64,000 nucleotides of DNA from Phytopythium helicoides (lineage: Eukaryota > Oomycota > Peronosporomycetes > Pythiales > Pythiaceae). Below, in pieces: positions 1 to 11,125 of this stretch (its first letter is position 1; every line of letters starts with the position of its first letter). The notes under the pieces are model-generated. The model was not told the DNA's origin. It did no database searches and worked only from the letters and a program-made list of their open reading frames with translations. Position numbers and translations under genes: made by a program. The stretch spans positions 1,736,001-1,800,000 of the forward strand of contig JANFNE010000001.1 of NCBI GenBank assembly GCA_024867545.1, given 5' to 3'.

Positions 1-263
1 GGAATCGCGGCGCCGAGAAGCGCTTGACCACGAACAGACAGCCCTCCACCTCCTTGCGCTTCTGCTCGCGAGCGTTAGTTTGCCTCCCCAAGCCCGAGCT
101 TTCCACCTGCGTCGCAACGCACCCACGACTGGCCGTCCTGGTCGAACTCGTACATGACGACGTGGCTGGCCGTGTCCACGATCTCCATGACCGCGTCGTC
201 CTGGCGCTTGAGCACCTGCAGGTTCACGGCGTTCGACTGCGTGCGGTCCACAGGCAGCGACAT
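1..263 (-). CDS. DCP1: mRNA-decapping enzyme subunit DCP1, 5' part (cut by window edge)
   Basis: DCP1 is the EVH1-type activator of the DCP2 decapping enzyme in cytoplasmic mRNA decay. The start is the ATG at 263-261. Exon 1 (263-123) encodes 47 residues including NLQVLKRQD and EIVDTASHVVMYEF, a very characteristic DCP1 N-terminus that ends at QSW. A GT donor at 122-121 and an AG at 63-62 remove a short intron. Exon 2 (61-1) continues in frame with KRKEVEGCLFVVKR, the next conserved DCP1 strand, and runs off the window. The read-through frame without splicing hits a non-homologous tail, so the intron is well supported. The first in-frame upstream ATG (near 404) gives residues unlike DCP1 and was not used. 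The family assignment is confident; the missing 3' part cannot be judged. Confidence 0.88.
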
Positions 264-482
264 CTTGCAGGCTTCTCGGCAGTGATCGAGTGGCGATCGT
301 GGCTTGCCACCACAGTCACCTTGCGCCGATTCGCTGAAAAGCAGGGCAAACGCCACTTTCGATTGGTTGAAACCATACTTTACATCGTTTTTAAGGAGCT
401 TCATTGGTCGATATTCAAACAGAGCGTTTTGACACTCATGGCGCCCGTCACATGCCGCATCAGCTGCTGCCTACTGCTGTTT

Positions 483-2431
483 CTACTTGAACTGCTGCTG
501 CTGGCCCAGCTTGAAGGTCGCAGCGATCTCCTGGTACACGGTGTTGTAGTGCTCGCGGCTGCGGATGTTTGTGTGGTCGCCAGGTACCATGTCAACGTAA
601 CTTGGTACGGCCACACTTTCGTCTTCCGACTTGGGTTGTTTCCGCCCCACGAGCTGTTGCAGCGATTCGCACGCACCATTCAGGTAGTACGTGTCCTCAA
701 ACCCGCAGATGACGTGCACCTTGCCTCGCAACTTGGTGGCCAACAGCTCTGGGTGGCTGGAAACGAACTTGTAAATGTCGTAGCGAGCCCAGTACTGAGC
801 GATGGCATGGTCGATCTTGCCAGACACCTTGTCGAACAACGGAATCGGCATCCCGTCGGCATCACGAGGGCTGAACAACGCAGCCTGCAATGTAATGAAT
901 GCAAACTCAGAAATCATGAAATCATCGGTGCAGCCCACAAAAGATACTTACGAATGCGTCCCACTGACCGCCATTGCCGCGGCCGTACACGCGCTCCAGC
1001 AAATTCTCGTCACGGTTTGTGCACTCGACTTTGCCATTGCTACGACTCGTCGGGTATGGGAACCCGTTGGGATCCCAGTACATGTTGTCGGCCTTGTAGA
1101 TGTTCACAACCTGAAACTTGGAAAAGTCGACTGGATCGGGAGCTGAGCTCCATGCACCTCCGAAAAAATCTGGGAACTGCAGTTGCAGCCACAGAGTTGA
1201 CCAACCCCCAGAAGAGTGGCCGTGCAAGAAGCGTCCGTTTGCAGCGCTGACTGCTGCAACCTTGCTCTCTAGGAAAGGGATGAACTCGGAGACAAGCGCC
1301 GTGCCCCATGGACCATTCACCTCCGTGTCAGCGAATGAAGTGTGGCCAAACTTGAACCGCGAGCCGAGCGTCACTCGGATCATCGGTGTCGGCCACCGCC
1401 CAGCCTTCCACTCATCTCCCATTTCGGACGAAAGGAACGCCTGCGCTCGGGTCGCGTATGACTCCGTGCCCGTGAAGCCTTCGATATAGTACACCACGGG
1501 GTACTTGATCCCCGCCTTCTTGCCACTTTGGTAGCCCTTCGGTAGCACAACAGACGCCATCATGTGCACATCCTTGCCGTGGTACTCGCTCAGCAGCTCG
1601 CTTTTCATCGAGACGTGCTCCATCCACTCGGACGTCTCCAGCTTCATCTCGTCGACAATAACCTGGAGATAAGCGCATTGCGGGTTGGCGTGAGCACGCT
1701 ACTAATCTTTGCGTGAGCTAATTGAACGGTACCTTGTCAGCGACGATATTTGCTTGCTTGCTAGGGTTTGCGCCGTCGAACTTGATCTGGACTGGCGCGC
1801 TGTACACGTTTCCCACGCACGTGTTGGCGTCGGGGTCGTCGGTATCTGGAATCGCGCAAAATCCGAGTTAGTGCGGAACTCTCAAAGACAGGAAGTAACG
1901 TTCACGCACTCAGATTAACCAGTGCTTGAGCGTACAGCTCCGACTTGAAGTGGCTAAGGTTCTCGGGCACAAACGCGAGCGCCGACGGCGTCGTGAACTC
2001 GGTGCTGTCGAACTCGATGACGTCTCCTGGTCGGACGTTCGTCTGTGGCACACATCCACTCATCGTCAGCCTCCCATCCCCTCGTCAGCTCAAGCTACCC
2101 GCGTTTCCTCCACTCACGACATCCTTGGCGAAAAGCGGCAGCGGCGCCTCCAGGTCGAATGCCTCGAGCCGCGGCTCATCCCCCGCCTTGTGTCCCAGGA
2201 ACAGAATCACTCGTCCGTCCTCGATCTCCCGCTCCCCTTGGTACTCGACTCGGAACGAGAAGCTGCTGGCGCTCGACCCCTGCGTTTGCACCACCGAGAG
2301 CCGCGTCGTTGGCCTCCGTTCGCCCCACTCCCCGCCACTCGAGACTCGCGCACCTCTGGGAACGAGTAGTAGCCGCGCGGCCGCGCGTGGCGCGAGAACG
2401 ACGGGAAAACCTTCTCCAGCACGCGGTTCAT
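483..2431 (-). CDS. Alpha/beta-hydrolase putative esterase (enterochelin esterase-like, six exons)
   Basis: Predicted hydrolase of about 532 residues. Exons read as 2431-2354, 2279-2118, 2042-1910, 1845-1733, 1662-952 and 884-483. All have GT...AG borders and the frame stays open across every junction (for example donor GTGAGT at 2117, GTAAGT at 951). The N-terminal ~165 residues look like the beta-rich lead domain of this family. The C-terminal part is an alpha/beta hydrolase: PVVYYIEGFTG, then the nucleophile elbow GHSSGG, then FEDTYYL and GDHTN, which could supply the acidic residue and the histidine of the triad. The resemblance is to the PF00756 esterase group (D/Fes/S-formylglutathione hydrolase-like). 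The substrate cannot be told. No clear signal peptide is seen. It is divergent from the membrane-protein gene at 2718. Confidence 0.82.
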
Positions 2432-2717
2432 GGCTGCGACTCGGCCGTGGGCTGCCAACTGCCGACTGAGCGAAGCTGTGAGCTGCGCTGGGGCTGCGAG
2501 CGGCGCGGCGAGCTGCAGACCAAGTGGGTGTGGCCGCTGACGTCACGCTCCACAAGAATTGGCGAGGATTAAACCTTTTTCGCGTACGTCATCACGTTCA
2601 AAACCTATACAGGTGTAATCAGACCGCTATTTTGGACGCGATGATGGAAGCGCAGGTTGGTTCACGGGGAGCTGCGACTATTTTGCAGGGAGCGGTGTTT
2701 GCTGTGCAGTGACGGTC

Positions 2718-4504
2718 ATGTCCAAGTGGTTTGCACGAGCTGTGGACGCGTGGAGAGCGGCACAGGTCGAGCTGCAGGGCCAGTACTCCGTCGAGAGGCT
2801 CTACCGCGTTCGGGCGTACAGCTTGGATGCCACCACGGTTCGCTGCGTGCTCGTGCTGTTGGCGACACCACTGCCGTGTCTACTGGTGTCGCTGGCGATC
2901 GAGTGCATCCCTCTGAGAGATCCAAACTTGGGTCCGTCGATGCAGTATTCGCTCCCGTTCTACACGCGTGCGTTCTTCGTCACCCAGATTGTCGACTTCC
3001 TCGTTCTCTTTCAGTGCAGGTACCTCCTGCCGACATTGCCAACATCGATCACGCTAATGATAGCGTCTTCTTGCGTCGCTGCGCTTGGCGCTGTGGGATC
3101 GGTGTACGCTATGGCAATGGTCATTGGGTTTCCGCTGCCATTCACGTTGCTCCTCGGCTCACCGATTTCTTCCGTGCTCCTTGGAATCTGTTTTTGGGCG
3201 ATGTGGGGAAAATTCTTTCGCCAGAACAGCGACAAACGACGCGAATTGCTCAACTATCTGATTGTCGTGTGTATACAAGTTACCATGACGTACGTTTACC
3301 CAGCCTATACGTTTGTATTTGTGAAGTTATCTGGCGTTCATCAGATTCTGTTCACGACGTTACTTCCTGGTATCAAACTTGTCACCAAAAACTGGATCAG
3401 CTACCTATTCCGTGATAAGCCTGACCTCAAATCGGACATGATCGTGTTCAACGCGGATGCTTATCACTCGATATTTGTGTCATGGTGCATGAACAGCAGA
3501 ACATCTACATACTCAACGAGCTTGTTGATGGCGATGGATGTTGCGGAGGGATTAGTCGCTTTGCATGATGTCACCGCTGTGTTAAGGCGAATTGAAGTGA
3601 TTTCTGGGTTAAGGAAGGAGAAAGGTTGCAAGATGGACTCAACACCCACTCGGTCCCGTAAAGTATATCCAATCGTTCCTGTGCCGTGTAGTTCAATGTC
3701 TATGATCGACTTAGCGATAGCATTGTGGGAAACTGACGTGATCAAATGCGAAAATTCCTCTGTACGAAAAGATTCAGATGTGCAGTCTCCAGCAAGATAT
3801 CACTCAAGCTCACTGCTACAACTTCACGCCACTTCCACTCACCAAACAGCAGTCATATCGCGCTCGAAGACTTTTTCGAGCATACAACCAAGTATGCAAT
3901 TGTTGCCTACGACTATGAATCCAGGCACAACCGATATTTCGTCCAGTAGCTCTATTGCTATTGGTTCTAAGCCCCCGAATAAGCACGCTCACTATACTGC
4001 TGCGTGCATGCTCACAAAGCATCGCCATGAATGCCTTCGCCTCGTCTTGAAGCTTTTCCATTTGTCGGAGTTTCTTCTGCTAATTGAGTTTACTGAGGTG
4101 ATCATTCCATCAATCTACTGCAAGTACTATTTTTTTGTTTTCAAGTATTGCCGGTGTGTGCTGACTATTTTGTATGAATATTCACAGGTGTGTATCTCTC
4201 AGCTGTTTACTATCTTCCTAATCGAGGATACTTTGATACGATTCGTGAACTTGATGACAGCAAGCTACAAAGCGATCTCACCAATGTTGCGATTTACGTT
4301 TTGTTAGAGATGGCGTCATTGCTGATGCTCATGTTTTTCCTGCAGCGAAAACTAGGGGTGGCACCTGTCAAACAGCTTGCATTCGTACTTGATTCACAGT
4401 GGCAGATGGTTCAATCGAAGCTCGTGCTATGGGTGACGTTTGCGGTGCAGTCCCGCTTGGAGCACTTTGGCACGGATTTTTCGTTCCAGTTCAAGTGGTT
4501 GTAG
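2718..4504 (+). CDS. TM1: multi-pass membrane protein of a local multigene family
   Basis: 572-residue integral membrane protein of unknown function. Exon 1 is 2718-4119 and exon 2 is 4188-4504. The N-terminus carries the family signature around AAQVELQGQYSVERLYRV. It is followed by about seven hydrophobic segments, the conserved loop DLKSDMIVFNAD before a membrane segment ending in SWCMN, and a variable hydrophilic stretch of about 130 residues. A last set of helices ends in HFGTDFSFQFKWL. The intron interrupts the codon after IY at the same place and phase as in all siblings, but its 5' site reads GCAAGT rather than GT. The ATG at 2718 is chosen because the in-frame codon at 2709 is GTG. 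No known domain is recognised. The arrangement suggests an oomycete-specific family; a channel or transporter role would be a guess. Confidence 0.8.
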
Positions 4505-4617
4505 CGGTGCAGTGGGTTTGATGTTTCCGTAGAAATGTAGATGCCATTAATTTCTTATATAGAAATAAAGGGCGAGTAATGGCTTGATGTTTACTTCTTC
4601 TGTACATTTCTACTATA

Positions 4618-6404
4618 TTATGAGCTCGATAACCAATTGAATCGGAACGTGAAATCCGTGCCAAAGTGCTCTAACCGAGACTGCACTGCAAACGTGACCC
4701 AAAGAACGAGCTTCGTTTGAGCCATCTGCCACTGCGATTCCAATACAAATGCAAGCAGCTTGACTGGCGCGATGCCCAACTTCTGCTGTAGGACGTGCAT
4801 GAGCGCCAAAAGTGATAGCAACTCCAGGAGCGCGTAAAGTGCGACATTCGCCAGGTCGCTTCGTAACTCGTTGTCATTCAGATCACGGATGGTATCGAAG
4901 TATGTTCGATTTGGTAGATAGTAAACGGCTGCGAGATATACACCTGTGTACGTCATCATTCAAAAGTGTTAGAACAACTCTACGACTTCTTCGCATTCTT
5001 TTACTTCTTACCGTAGATTGTTGGAATTATCACCTCAACAAACTCGATCAGCAGGAGAAATTCTGACAAGTGTAACAATCGTAAAGCAAAATCCAGGCAT
5101 TGACGCCTGTCTGCTGCTGACATACGGTTGACAACATCTTGAAGCAACTTGGCTGGAACTATAGCATGGCGGGACAGCGAACGGTTGAATGGTAAATCTC
5201 GAAAGGTGCTGCCCTTGCGAAGTGTGGTAGAGGCTACAGGTATAATTCTTGGAGAAAAAGTACGTTTTGGTTGGGATTTGTGGCTTCCAAGCTTGAGACC
5301 ATGTGCTGAGAGTGTTGTTTTCGAACTCTCTAACAGTGAAACTGTAGTTGAACGGCATCTGAAAGGAAGTTGAACATGAGAATTAGGTGCACTTTTCTCG
5401 ACTTCCCAAAACGCCATTGCGAGGTCTAGAACTGAGAGTTCGTCGTCATTAGTCGCGCTGATTCTACCCCGATTTCGCCTTCGAGGCCTACAGCGAAGCT
5501 GGTTGAATCCCGATCTCTCTAGAGCAGATTCTAGGCGTCCAAAAAGATCTCTAATATCGTGGAGAGCGATTAAGGCCTCTACTAAATCCATTGCCATCAA
5601 CAGCATTGTTGAAAAGATAGAGGACCGTCCATTCATGCACCACGAAACAAAGATGGAGTGGTACACGTCGACATTTAGCACTACCATGTCTGACTTGAGG
5701 TCATGGTTATCTTGATACAGGTGGCTGATCCAGTTTTTGGCGACCAATTTGATGACGGGGAGCAAGGCCGTAAAGAGTACTTGATGTAAACCTGACAAGC
5801 GCTCAAAGACAAACATGTAAGCTGGATAGACGTAAATCATGAGGAGCTGGGTTGCGATGATGAGCACGTAATTGATGAGATCTTTTCGCGCGTCGGGATT
5901 GTGAATAATGAATCGCCCCCACATGATCCAGCCACTGATAATTAACACAGCAGAATTGACCGGGGATCCTAGTAGTAGCGTAAATGGAACTGGAAATCCG
6001 ACCTTTGTTGAGATAACATATATGGTTGCAATAGTACAAAGTGCCGCTACACTTGCTGTTATCAATAAATGGAAGACAGAAGTCGGTAAAGACGGAATCA
6101 AGTAGCAGCAAAGAAGGAGGGCGAGAAAAGCGCAGATTTGAGTGACAAGGAACGCCCGTAACCAGAAGAGCGACATCAAGTCGGCTCCAAGTTTTGGATC
6201 TTGTAGCGGGATGCATTCCATTGAGAGTGAGACGAATAGACATGGAATCGGAGTTAGAGCTAGCACAACGAAACTTTGAGCCACAGAGGTTTGCCTGCAG
6301 TACCCAAGAACGCGGTAGAGTCTTTCAACGGAGTATACGCCTTGTAGCTCGACCTGGGCAGCCTTCCACACTTGGCTAACTCGGACACAAAGAGCGGAGG
6401 GCAT
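4618..6404 (-). CDS. TM2: multi-pass membrane protein of the same family
   Basis: Also 572 residues: exon 1 6404-5012, exon 2 4943-4618, phase-1 intron with donor GTAAGA and acceptor ACACAG. The family N-terminal signature (WKAAQVELQGVYSVERLYRV) and the loop DLKSDMVVLNVD are present, as are the final helices and the terminal HFGTDFTFRFNWLSSS. Closest to TM1 by eye, with which it is convergent (stop codons 113 bp apart), consistent with an old inverted duplication. It is divergent from TM3, with only 137 bp between the two start codons, so the pair probably shares a promoter region. The long variable segment (roughly residues 310-430) is basic and Ser-rich with no recognisable motif. Function unknown. 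Confidence 0.8.
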
Positions 6405-6541
6405 CGATAGTAGCGAACTTAATTAATGAATTGACTTCTTTGTGTGATTTTGTCGAGGGCAGAGGCAAGGTTATTTTCAGACACAGACACTTTGGACGAT
6501 CCCACGATAGCTAGAGTCTTTGCTGACAGTGTCGCAATTTG

Positions 6542-8268
6542 ATGCAGACGACTTCAGAGGTTGCTCGATCTTGCAAGCTGCGAGTTTCGGCTCTGTGGAA
6601 GGGTGTGCAGGTCGAGCTCCATGGTCAATACTCCATCGACCGCTTAATGCAACTGAAGGCTTATCATGATAACTTGACTCCGTGGCACACTATTATTGTG
6701 CTCGCACTCACACCAATACCATGCCTGCTTACTTCACTTGCACTTGAATGCATCCCTTTGAATGACCCGCAACTTGGTGTTAACTTCGCAGTACCATTCT
6801 TTGTTCGGACTATTATATTCGTTACCGTCGTTGAATACTCCATCACTCATCAAGCTCGACTTCTCATTCCCACGCTACCGGGCTCAAGCGCACGCATGCT
6901 TGCAATATCTGGCTTGTCAGCGTTTTGCGGGGTCGTTTATCTATACGGAGTTTCGAGCGTTGTTGGCTTTCCAATGCCATTCTCGCTGGTGGTTGGTACT
7001 CCGGTTACCTCATCGGTTCTAGGGCTTGGAGCACTGTTATCGTGGGGGACGTTCCTCAAAAACAATGAAGCCGAGCGCCGAGATTTGATTCGTTACCTCG
7101 TAGTCGTATGTATCCAGGTGCTAGTGACATGCATCTACCCGGCATATACCTTTGCTTTCGTCCGCATTAGTGGAGAATGGCAACTTGTGTTCGCTTGTTT
7201 GCTCCCTGTCATAAAGCGAGCAATCAAGAGCTCCATCGGATATTTGTTTCGTCACAAACCTGACCTCAAGTCTGACATGGTTGTGCTTAATGCCGACATG
7301 TATCATGTGTTGTTCGTCTCGTGGTGTATGAATGGGGCGAGATCGGCGTACAACATCGCTTTCTTTGTGGTGATGGATTTGATTGAGTCGGCACAGGCAA
7401 TATTTCACGTATCTCGAATGCTACAAGAACTCCAAGGAATCGTAAGAGAGATCAACATCGGACGAAATGTATCGAGAGAGAACTCAGTGCATCCGTTTCA
7501 AGGTACCAACCAGCCAATCTCGTTGGTGGACCTAGCTGTGACGATTTGGGAATATGAAAAGACTGTGACAAGAACAAACCCAGGTATTCGTCGTGAGTCG
7601 GATATTCGGTCGTTTGTTCGACCAGCATTTGATTCTGTGCGTGTAGCCGTACATCCTTCTCCATTCATGGATGACTGCACAGATATCGGACAAACTAATG
7701 CAGATCGATGTAGTAACGAAATTGTGCCGCGTTCTCAAACGCTACAGCATGTCATGAAACTATCACCTCAAGAAAGACAACAGTGCCTCAAACTGGTTTT
7801 GAAATTGCTCCATATTTCCGAGTTCTTGCTTTTGATCGAGTTTGTCGAAGTAATCGTCCCGATGGTGTATGGTAAGTGCGTTCATTTCCAGCAGATGTTG
7901 GATAGAACCGTTGTCGCTAATCTAGCCTTGTTGTTAAAGCTCTTTACTTGCTTGCGATATATCACCTTCCGAATCGACAATACTTTGATATGTTTCACAA
8001 TATCACGGACGACAGGTTCAACAATCAAGTCACCACAATCGGTCTGTACTCGCTTCTGGAGTGTATCTCCTTTGCTCTGCTCTGTGCATTCTTGCGATCA
8101 AAACTCGGAATTTCCCCGTTCAGACAACTATCATTCATCCTTGAAACTCAATGGCAAATGGCTCAGGCAAAGCTGGTGTCATGGGTTGCTTACGCAGTTC
8201 AAATGCAGTTGGTGCACTACGGAACCGACTTTACCTTTCAGTTCAAGTGGTTAAAGCGATCGAGCTAA
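6542..8268 (+). CDS. TM3: multi-pass membrane protein of the same family
   Basis: 552 residues: exon 1 6542-7871, exon 2 7940-8268, with a 68 bp phase-1 intron (GTAAGT...TTAAAG). Family hallmarks: GVQVELHGQYSIDRLM near the N-terminus, LECIPLNDPQLGVNF, KPDLKSDMVVLNADMYHVLF, a variable segment, then LLHISEFLLLIEFVEVIVP and the terminal HYGTDFTFQFKWL. The protein is nearly the same as TM6 at 35.5-37.2 kb on the other strand, apart from the N-terminal tip, one short membrane segment and the C-terminal end. The two introns differ at one visible position out of 68. That indicates very recent duplication or gene conversion. The start is ATG 6542, preceded in frame by TTG. Function unknown. Confidence 0.82.
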
Positions 8269-8539
8269 TTGATAACTCAATCTTTCTGAAAAACTTCCTG
8301 CCCATGCAGATTCACACTAGTTATCCGCCGTTGAACCGTATTCGATATCGAAAAGCGCATCGTGCCGCATGAAGTCGAATTGTATCGAGTTCAGCGGGGC
8401 TGGAAAAAGTTGTAAATTAAAGAATCAGTGGTGTTAATGCAACTGCTAATATCTTGTCTGCCGATGGATAAATCTTCGGTTTCCACTAGTTGTATAGATT
8501 TTCGGATTTGCATCGTTTTCATCTTTTCCTCATTGGTCG

Positions 8540-8860
8540 TCTACAAGACGGTTCCTCCTCGATATCTACCATTTGCGCAATCGAATCAATTTGATAACGT
8601 CCGAGCTCTTACGGAGAAGCAGGTACGAACCAGCTATCGACAATTGCAGTCTATTCTCTACTCGAGCTCGGCTCTTTCGTGCTGTTGAGTTTCGTGCTGC
8701 AGCACAACTCTTCATCTCGCCTTTGCGACAGTTGATGTTCAAGCTCTAGTTGCAGGGAAGATGACGCAGTCGAAGGTGGTATTGCGGATGCTTTTCGCCG
8801 TGCAGTGCAGCACTACGGCACGGACTTCACACATTCCAGTTCAATTGGCGATCTAAAGCC
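8540..8860 (+). pseudogene. Decayed second-exon fragment of the TM family
   Basis: A short stretch resembling exon 2 of the membrane family: RYLPFAQSNQFDNVRALTEKQ corresponds to the YHLPNR..FDNVRDLTEQQ region of TM5, followed by traces of the SLLELGSF helix. Near 8805-8855 the bases still recall the terminal QHYGTDFTFQF block. The reading frame is broken several times and no exon 1 lies upstream, since TM3 ends at 8268. This is a relic of a lost copy between TM3 and TM4. Confidence 0.6.
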
Positions 8861-9028
8861 GGCCCATATAAGTAGTAGGAGGTACAGTTGACTATTCCAA
8901 TTGGTCTTGTTAGAACGAGCGCTATTTTGGAATCTGTCTAAGTTATCTATGTTTTGGCCACCTACCTCTATCATGTCCTCACTACGTGACCACACACGCA
9001 AACGTCGGGGCATTGCACATAGCGGGCG

Positions 9029-10769
9029 ATGCGTTGTTTATCCTGGTGTTCCATCCTGAATCAAGTATGGAAAGCCTCACAAGTCGAGATGCAAGGCCAG
9101 TATTCAATCGAGAGACTTTACCACCTGAAGAGCTACTACGAGCACACACCAATGCTTCGATGTTTTACGGTTCTTTTAGCGACTCCGCTGCCTTGTCTAG
9201 TAGTCACTCTTGCGCTCGAATGCATCCCTCTCCGTGATCCACGTCTCGGTGTTGACTTCGCCTTTACATTTTTTGTGCGAGGATTTATTATGATGGCGAT
9301 CATCGGATCATCAACTGTTCTCCAATGTCGACTTTTGATCCCCACGCTTCCAGGTCAAAATGCACTCATGGTCGTAGTAATTGGTATCACGGGGCTAGTC
9401 GGGGTTTCTTACATCTACTTCCTAGCTCATGCAATCGGTTTTCCAGTTCCATTTACCATCCTGATGGGTTCTCCTGTAGCGACCAGCGCTTTTGGCTTGT
9501 GCTTGTATCGGGTGTGGGCTACGTTTCTCCGCACGCATCCATCTGAACGAAAGGATCTCTTTCATTTCGCGATCGTGGTTGCCATCCAAGTGCTGGTGAC
9601 CTTTTTGTACCCCGCCTATGCATTTGCATTTGTTCGTATTCCCACCGATTTCCAAGTCCCATTTGCGTTTCTCCTTCCAGTCTTGAAGCGCACCATCAAG
9701 AGCACAATTGGCTACATCTTTCAACACAAGAACGATATTCAGTCTGACATGGTGGTGCTCAATGCTGACATTTACCACGTGCTGTTTGTCTCTTGGTGCA
9801 TGAATGGGTCGCGATCCACATTCAACACAGTCTTATTTGTTGCAATGGATCTCCTAGAATCTGCGCTGGCTGTACTTCATGTCCGTGGGATCGTGTATGA
9901 GCTCACGGATATCTTAAAGCAATGCAGTGAGTCAGGCAGAGAGAACCAGATCGACCAAGAAGATTGCCATGGCAAGCAAATGATATTTTCATTACCAGAT
10001 GTGGCGCTAGCGATATGGGAGCATGACATAGTAAACAAAGTAGCACATCCAAGAGTCAGAGCCCTTTCCGATTTACGCCCTTCGATCACCAAGCCAGGAG
10101 TGTCAATTGTCCCAATTAGTTTGAATCCCCAACCAAACAAGGAGGAATTCCAGTATGCTCAACTTGTTGGACCCGGCCACCCGCTGAATTCAATGGGACG
10201 TAAGACATCAGTGGTGAGGTTCGCGCAGCTCTCTACTACAATACCTGACTCGACACGAGCAGCAGTGGCAAGCATGTCGGTTGAGCAGCGCCAACACTGC
10301 CTCTGCCTGGTTCTCCAGCTACTCCACGTTGCCGAGTTTCTAGTACTCGTTGAGTTTGTCGAAGTGATCGTACCTGCTGTGTACTGTACGGCTCTCCCTT
10401 TGCGTAGCTAATCTTCACCTTGACTGATCGTGCCATTGACCAGGTGCATACCTCGCGGGAACCTACCACTTGCCAAACCGCTTGTACTTTGACAGTCTTC
10501 GAGATTTATCTCCTGAACAGCTTCACGATCAGCTTGCTAGCATCGCCGTTTACTCGCTGCTCGAGCTGGGGTCCTTCGTGCTACTCGCACTTGTGCTTCG
10601 TCGCCAACTTGGACTCGCGCCGCTGCTGCAGCTCGCCTTCATGCTCGAGACCCAGTGGCAGATGGCGCAGGCGAAACTCGTGCTGTGGGTGGTTTTTGCC
10701 GTACAGTCTCGCCTGCAGCACTTTGGCGTCGACTTCACCTTCCGCTTCCAGTGGCTTCACTCGGCGTGA
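9029..10769 (+). CDS. TM4: multi-pass membrane protein of the same family
   Basis: 560 residues: exon 1 9029-10385, exon 2 10444-10769, phase-1 intron with donor GTACGG and acceptor GACCAG. It has the signature WKASQVEMQGQYSIERLY, the block LECIPLRDPRLGVDFAF, the loop NDIQSDMVVLNADIYHVLF, LLHVAEFLVLVEFVEVIVP and the terminal HFGVDFTFRFQWL. The variable region (about residues 300-430) differs strongly from TM1-TM3. A second in-frame ATG at 9068 (start of the frame seen as MESLT in another register) is not usable, so 9029 is taken as the start; the N-terminal ten residues are uncertain. Exon 2 is more GC-rich than the rest of the cluster. Function unknown. Confidence 0.8.
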
Positions 10770-10840
10770 ATCTAACACACAGTAGCAGCACTAACGAGAA
10801 AAGACATTATTGAGTGGAGTCGACGGGTTCGCTCTTTTGG

Positions 10841-11125
10841 TCATTGGCATTCCACAGCATCCGTGGCTGAAGTCATGGCCTCAATCTGGAGTCTCGTGTA
10901 GATCACTAGACGCGAAAAGCACTTCACGTAGCACCCCCGATCCTTGCGATCTTCCGACGTGAGCAGCAAAATTTCGTTCACGTCGCGTTCGGATCCGTCT
11001 GAGTTCGCCTGGCGGCTCTTGGCGGCCCAGCAAGATCGCGGCCGCTGGGAGTAGACGAACGATCTCTTGCTGGGCTTTTTCCTCGTGGCGAGCGAAGTGG
11101 GGATTTGCGTGTACGCGCTTGAATT
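10841..11125 (-). CDS. Possible terminal exon of an unrecognised gene
   Basis: An open frame with protein-like composition ending at the TGA at 10843-10841. It includes NSDGSERDVNEILLLTSED, then GCYVKCFSRLVIYTRLQ. It has no start codon of its own. A stop at 11128-11126 bounds it upstream, so if real it must be joined to an upstream exon by an acceptor near 11105-11125. No family is recognised and no convincing upstream exon was found in the GC-rich stretch beyond. Convergent with TM4. Confidence 0.25.
   Translation of the reverse strand, partial: NSSAYTQIPTSLATRKKPSKRSFVYSQRPRSCWAAKSRQANSDGSERDVNEILLLTSEDRKDRGCYVKCFSRLVIYTRLQIEAMTSATDAVECQ

Noticed and set aside
24..1250. Long plus-strand open frame of 408 codons
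   Set aside because: It is antisense to the DCP1 start and the esterase, whose exons carry recognisable motifs and clean splice sites; the plus frame has none.
4618..4959. TM2 second exon as a separate small gene with its own start (MMTYTG...)
   Set aside because: The first residues come from intron sequence; the frame and phase-1 junction join it to the 6404-5012 exon as in all siblings.
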